The position numbers and the translations under genes are program-made. 64,000 nucleotides of DNA from Cryptomeria japonica (taxonomy: Eukaryota > Streptophyta > Pinopsida > Cupressales > Cupressaceae). The notes under the pieces were generated by a model. That model was given only the letters and a program-made list of their open reading frames with translations, was not told the DNA's origin and ran no database searches. The stretch covers positions 329,618,802 to 329,682,801 of the forward strand of contig NC_081413.1 in NCBI RefSeq assembly GCF_030272615.1. The letters are read 5' to 3'. Below, one piece after another: positions 59,085 through 64,000 of this stretch. Numbering within the stretch: the first letter of the stretch is position 1; every line of letters begins with the position of its first letter.

Positions 59085-62000
59085 TCAGGTCCAATACTGG
59101 GGCTTCAAGGTCACTATTAAATCTGAAGAATTGTCGAAGGATCAAATTGAACCATATAACCCAAGTATAATTAATGCTATCCCAAGAGCTGCAAAAGAAA
59201 ATTATGTCATCTTTAATGATAATGAGCTTGTTGTAGTTCCAGTTTTGCAAGATGAGTTTGTCCCTGATCTGTTGTTACATGAATAGGCAACAAACAATAT
59301 TGTAGACAACCCACATGACCATATCTTAGATGCTGGAATGGGAAATTATGTTTTGCATGTAGTCGATTCAGTGATTCCAAACCTTGAGAAAAGCGAAAGT
59401 GAGATTATCAAGCAACAAAGTGAACTCTGGGAGATGTTATTTGATGGCTCCAGGAGTAAGAATGGAGCAAGTGGGGGTGCTATTTTTGTATCCCCACAAG
59501 GTGAGCATTACTTTTTAGCTTTCTATTTTTCCTTTTCCTACTCCAACAATACTACAGAGTATGAAGGTCTTATTCACGGTCTTGAATGGTCAAGTAAAAG
59601 AGGAGTAAGCTATCTCAAGGTATATGGGGATAGTGAATTAATTGTTAATTAGGTAAGAGGCCCGAATGTTGCTAAAAATGATACATTAAAGTCTTACAGA
59701 AATAGAGTATGGGATATTATTGAAAACTTTGATGCTTTTAATTTGGTTTCAATTCCTAGAAACTTGAATAAGCATGCAGATAGGCTTGCCACCATTGGAG
59801 CACAGTTTGATATTCCCAATGACATAAAGTAGGAGAAGGTACAAAAATATGTCAAACTCATAGTTAGGCCTTCAATTCCTGACAATAACGTTAACTGGAA
59901 AGTTTTTTATAGTGATGAGCAGATTCTAACCTTTCTACTTGAGGAAGGTCAATTTTCAGTGGTGAACAGGGACAAGTTTAAACAATAGTATGATGATCAA
60001 GTGGTGAAGCTAAAAACCAACAAACTACCCAAGGGTTTGGTTAGCTTGGAGTCCATTTTTAACATTGATGATCAACTTAAGAAAGGAAAAGCTGGTCTAC
60101 AGATTAAAGAAGATCATTATGAGGAGCTTGAAATCTTCAAAGGTATGCTCCTTAAAATTGGAAAATTTTGTTCAGCTGAAGATAAACAAAAATTTATAGC
60201 CTCGTGTCAAGAATTTCAGGATATTTTTGTATGGTATTATTCAAATTTAAAAGGTTTTGATCCTAAGATTTCTCAGTATACCATATAATTAGAACTTGAT
60301 GTCAAGCCTGTAAGACAAAAATAGAGGCCTTTGAACCCCAAGCTTGAACCTTTAATGATTAAGAAATTGACTAAGTTAGTAGAGGGGGGTATTATTTTTC
60401 CTATCAAGCATACCTACCGGGTTTCTAACCTTGTTCTAGTTGGAAAGAAAAATGGTGATATTAGATTGTGTGTAGACTTTAGAGATCTCAACAGAGCCTC
60501 TCTAAAAGACCATTATCCATTACCTTATATGGAACAAATCCTTCAAGTTGTTGCTGGTTCAGAAAGGTTTTCCCTCCTTGATGGTTTTTCTGGTTACAAC
60601 CAAGTTCTCGTCAAGGAGGAGGACCAATTTAAAACAACATTCACAACTAAGTGGGGCAAAATGGCGTATAAAAGAATGCCTTTTGGTTTATCAAATGTCG
60701 GTGCCACATTCCAAAGGGCTATGGATTATGCTTTTAAAGGTTTAATTCATAAATTGTTGCTTGTGTACTTAAATGATATAATTGTTTATTCAAAGAATGC
60801 AGATGAACACTTATCACATTTGAAGCAAGTGTTTGATAAACGCAGAGAGTATGTCATTTCTCTTAATCCAAAGAAGAGTATCTTTGTTGTTCATGAAGGC
60901 AAGCTTCTTGGACACATAGTGTCAAAAGTGGGGATCACCATTGATCCTGAGAGAGTGAAAGCTATTCTTGAGTTTGCTTTGCCCAATCACAAAAAAAGGG
61001 GCTGCAAAGCTTCTTAGGTAGAATTAATTTTTTAAGAAAGTTTATTCCTGATGTTGCAAATATTTTACAACCTTTAATTGCCATGTTAAAGAAGAATGCA
61101 ATTTTCAGTTGGACCAAGGAGGCCAAATACAGTTTTCAAGCTATCAAAGAGGCTTTATCAACAACTCCTACTTTGGTAAACCCATATTTTTCAAAATATT
61201 TTACTTTATATGATTTTGGTAGCAAAGATAATATTTCTACAATCTTGGTCCAAAAAAATAATGATAATTTTGAATAGCCAATAGCTTTTTCTAGCCAGAC
61301 ATTAGAAGATTATGAGATAAGATATACCTTTGTTGAGAAGCATGTTCTGGTTGTGATTAGAACCTTGAAAATTTTTAAACCTTTGATTTCCAGCACTAAA
61401 GTTCATGTTTTAGTAGCCCATCCAGATGTCAAAGAGTTCTTATTGAGTAGGGATTTAAATGATAAAAGGGCAGGATGGATTACTAAGGTTATGAAACTTT
61501 ATGTTGATATCAACATCGCTGATCTTGTTAGTGGTAGAAGGTTGTGTTAAGAAATGGCTTCTACATCTGAAGATGCAAAAGAAACTGAAACAAAAGCTAT
61601 TTTAGTCAGTGGTAATGAGTTTCAGAATACTGCCCCTATGACAAATGTAGGTTGGATTCATGATATGACCCATTTTTTACAAATTGGTGAGTGTCCACTT
61701 GGTTTGGACAGAGCTAAAAGGAGATATTTTATATTACAGTCCATTCCATTTGTTTTAGTTGAGGGTATTCTATTTAGAAAGGATATTAATGGTGTACTTT
61801 TGAGGTACATAGATTCAGATCAAATAGAGAAGGTACTTCATGAGTTCCATGATGGAACTTTAGGGGGTCATTTTGCTCCAAGGAAAATTGCTTAGAAGAT
61901 CATGAGGGCTAGCTATTATTGGCCAAGATTATTTAAGGATGTCCATGCTTGGGCAAGGAAGTGTGTGAAATGTGCTCTTTTTGCTGGAATAGAGAAGTTG

Positions 62001-62910
62001 TCAGCTATGCCTTTGCAACCTATTCAAGTTGAGCAACCCCTCATGAGATGGGGCATTGATTTTATTGGGCTAATAAATCCACCTTCAAGTGCAGGACAAA
62101 AGTGGATATTTGTAGCAACCCATTATTTTACAAGATGGACCAAAGCAGTGGATTTGAAAGAAGCCAATAAGTCTTCAGTTCTGAACTTTTATGAAGATAT
62201 AGTAACCAAGTTTGGAGTGCCTGAGTCAATCATCTCAGATAATGCCTTGGCATTTGTTGGACTGATAGTGACTGATTGGGCTGCCAGAAATGGAATTCAC
62301 TTGAATACCTCTTCAAATTATTACCAGCAAGGTAATAGTTTGGCTGAGAGCACAAACAAGAATCTTATCATGATTATAAAGAGAACTATGGAGGATAATC
62401 AAAGAGCTTGTCACACCAAATTGAAATCTACTTTGTGGGTAGATAGAATAACTCCTAAAAAATCAATTGGGAACTCTCGATATACACTAGTTTATGGAAA
62501 AGAGGCAAGATTGCTTTTATCTGTAGAGCTTCCAACCCTTGATATTATACATCATCTGGAGATGTTTGAAGAAGAAGATCTGATGGCAGTCTGGTATTCT
62601 CAACTCATGGAGCTTGAGGAGCTAAGAGATAAAGCAATGAAATCAATGGAATATCATCATCTTCAAATCAAGAGGGTCTTTGACAAGAAAGCTACTCCAC
62701 GATTTTTTAGGGAAGGTGATGTTGTTCTCAAATGGGATGATCTGAAAAAGAAGGCCAGGAAAACATACAAAGTTTGATAATTTCTGGAATGGCCCTTTTG
62801 TAATCACTAAATGCAAGGAGCACAATGCATTCCAACTCTCAACAATGGATGGAGAAGTTCTACCAATCCCTCTTAATGGGATTTGCCTCAAACATTATTT
62901 TGAGGTATGA
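59085..62910 (+). pseudogene. Ty3/gypsy pol with extra RNase H before RT, inactive
   Basis: One frame runs with scattered stops from about 59,095 to 61,017, then shifts. In order: an RNase H-like domain of archaeal/RVT_3 type (about 59,420-59,660: MLFDGSRSKNGASGGA, NTTEYEGLIHGLE, VYGDSELIVN); RT (about 60,331-61,010: CVDFRDLNRASLKDHYPLP, GFSGYNQ, FKTTFTTKWG, MPFGLSN); then YLND at about 60,766, where YLDD is needed. A standard RNase H follows (about 61,083-61,545: LYDFGSKDNISTILVQKN, IAFSSQTLEDYEIRY). Integrase has a HHCC zinc site (HDGTLGGHFAP...CVKCALF, to about 61,985) and catalytic D (WGIDFIG), D (IISDNALAF), E (NSLAESTNKN) at about 62,055, 62,236 and 62,345. It ends with FWNGPFVITK...LKHYFEV (stop about 62,908). 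The stops, the YLND change and a frameshift at about 61,000 make it inactive. Confidence 0.88.
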
Positions 62911-63133
62911 TCTACCTTTGTACATGCTAGGTTAGGTTTTGTGCTTCAATAAGTGTTGTTGGGATATAGTTTAGAAGTCTTTTGCATTTCCCTAAGTGTT
63001 TTTTCAGCACAGATAGAGTAGTCTAGGTGGTATTGTTTCCTGTTTTCAATGTCTCTAAGTTAGAGTTGCAAAGGTTTGTTACATTTTACTATTGTCACCC
63101 TTCCTAGCTGATTGAGCACATATATACAATTTA

Positions 63134-63161
63134 TGACAATAAAACTTGTGTTTTATTGTCA
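63134..63161 (+). repeat. Hairpin 1: GACAATAAAAC / GTTTTATTGTC
   Basis: A perfect 12 bp stem (with the outer T-A) around a four-base loop TTGT. The left flank 'acatatatacaatttat' and right flank 'acaaatcatacattcatact' correspond to those of hairpin 2. Confidence 0.9.
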
Positions 63162-63286
63162 CAAATCATACATTCATACTCAGTTAGTTAGGGAAAATGA
63201 TAGCAGTCCATGCAAGAAGTTGCTTTGAGACAACTCAATCAAGGAGATAACTCTCACTAGTTCATCGAGTACATATCTACAACCTA

Positions 63287-63315
63287 TGATAGTGAAGTCT
63301 CATACTTCACTATCA
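63287..63315 (+). repeat. Hairpin 2: GATAGTGAAGT / ACTTCACTATC
   Basis: A perfect 12 bp stem around the loop CTCAT. It sits in a diverged duplicate of the hairpin 1 context (flanks 'acatatctacaacctat' and 'acgaattataaacctatact'), 153 bp downstream. Five stem pairs differ from hairpin 1, each changed on both arms. Confidence 0.9.
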
Positions 63316-63570
63316 CGAATTATAAACCTATACTTAAATAAACCGGCAAGGGTTATTTTTTGCACTAAGTTGTGTCCAGTTATGATTTGCTAAGTGACTT
63401 TGTGCCCAATAGATTTGCATAGGCTATTGGTTTTGATGTTTAGTAGGCAAACATCCAACATAAATCACCAAAAATGCTACCAGATTTTCACCTATGGGCT
63501 CAATCAAGTAGAGCTACTAAATTTCAAAGGCAAATGGAACATTTTACTTAACCTATTGGTATTTTGATAA

Positions 63571-64000
63571 TGTTTAGTTGTGATTGTCATTGATGGACAC
63601 ACACTTATTTGATGAATGTATTATTCTCAACTGGTAGTTGTTGTAACCGGTATTGTATGTATAGTCTTTATTTGATTGAAGACTATCGGTGTTTTAAAGA
63701 AGAAGCTTATCAGTCAAGTGGTATGAAGACCTCAAGCAGAACGGAGACCCCGAGCGGTAGTTAATCTTTTGATCAGATCGACTATGATCAAGTTTTCCAG
63801 TTTTCACCTGTTAACCGGTGATTAGTATATGTAATTAACCGGTATACATGTAATGTGTGATGAGTTATCATCCACCGACACTTTAGCGGTGTTTTTGTGC
63901 CGTGTTACCAAATGTGTCTAGATGCACTGTACCTAGGAAATTGTAATCTAATTCTATTGGACCGACATAAAATCAAGTTCCTATTTAAGGACATCATGTC
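63571..64000 (+). repeat. Start of a copia-type LTR running off the window
   Basis: TGTTTAGTTGTGATTGTCAT at 63,571 resembles the start of the minus-strand LTR at 58,424 (TGTTGGCATTGTGTTGTCAT). 'ccggt' words follow, and a TATA-like CTATTTAAGG is at 63,981-63,990. No purine tract precedes it, so it is more likely a 5' or solo LTR. Confidence 0.5.

Larger units (their letters stand above)
62911..63570 (+). other. 3' region of the gypsy pol element, with twin hairpins
   Basis: Non-coding. Two perfect inverted repeats with related flanks lie at 63,134-63,161 and 63,287-63,315 (see separate entries). Other content is unremarkable. No clear polypurine tract was found, so the end of this element is undefined. 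Confidence 0.5.

Overview
This window looks like repeat-dominated plant nuclear DNA, most likely from a conifer or another gymnosperm. Coding traces are almost all retrotransposon, LINE or transposase relics. The one host-type gene relic is a DYW-class pentatricopeptide (PPR) gene of the kind expanded in land plants. The sequence is AT-rich, gene-poor and full of nested LTR elements. The species assignment is inference; no marker gene settles it. I found no bacterial operon, CRISPR array or rRNA, and tRNA-like sequence occurs only in a SINE.

Layout, left to right. 1-2.5 kb: a short duplication, then about 5.5 tandem copies of a ~350 bp satellite-like unit. 3.07-5.96 kb (minus): a decayed DDE-type transposase-like gene with one recognisable intron, preceded by a cluster of CGTACGCGCT-like motifs and GA/TA microsatellites (6.27-6.83 kb). 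7-9.5 kb: AT-rich non-coding. 9.5-16.65 kb (minus): a Ty3/gypsy element of Tat type with its 5' LTR at 15.55-16.65 kb, a minisatellite-rich leader and an internally deleted gag/integrase remnant. It is split by a minus-strand non-autonomous Ty1/copia element with paired LTRs (12,138-15,116). 16.65-21.47 kb: a broken L1-type LINE ending in an RNase H domain. 21.85-23.42 kb: an unrecognised, frame-broken ORF region. 23,713-35,540: a complete-ended Tat-type gypsy element (5 bp target duplication GTAGT) that kept gag, protease and the integrase tail but lost RT/RNase H, and that carries an antisense plant-mobile-domain-like ORF. 39.8-41.7 kb: a copia pol relic holding a tRNA-derived SINE with target duplications, then a copia LTR. 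43.7-45.8 kb (minus): the PPR-DYW pseudogene. 47,961-55,442: a young Ty1/copia element with near-identical LTRs (target duplication CGTGT) and an intact 1,377-residue Gag-Pol frame, inserted in an older LTR-like sequence. 55.96-58.42 kb: a long minus-strand copia LTR. 59.1-62.9 kb: a degenerate gypsy pol whose extra RNase H lies before RT. 63.57-64 kb: the start of another LTR running out of the window.

The genes do not form a pathway; the window is a record of nested insertions. The only plausibly functional gene is the copia polyprotein. The most unusual signals are RNA-structure signals: repeated hairpins with compensatory base changes in the copia leader (48.70-48.86 kb) and in its flank (55.6-55.85 kb), and a pair of hairpins at 63.13-63.32 kb whose 11 bp stems differ at five base pairs, all five compensated.
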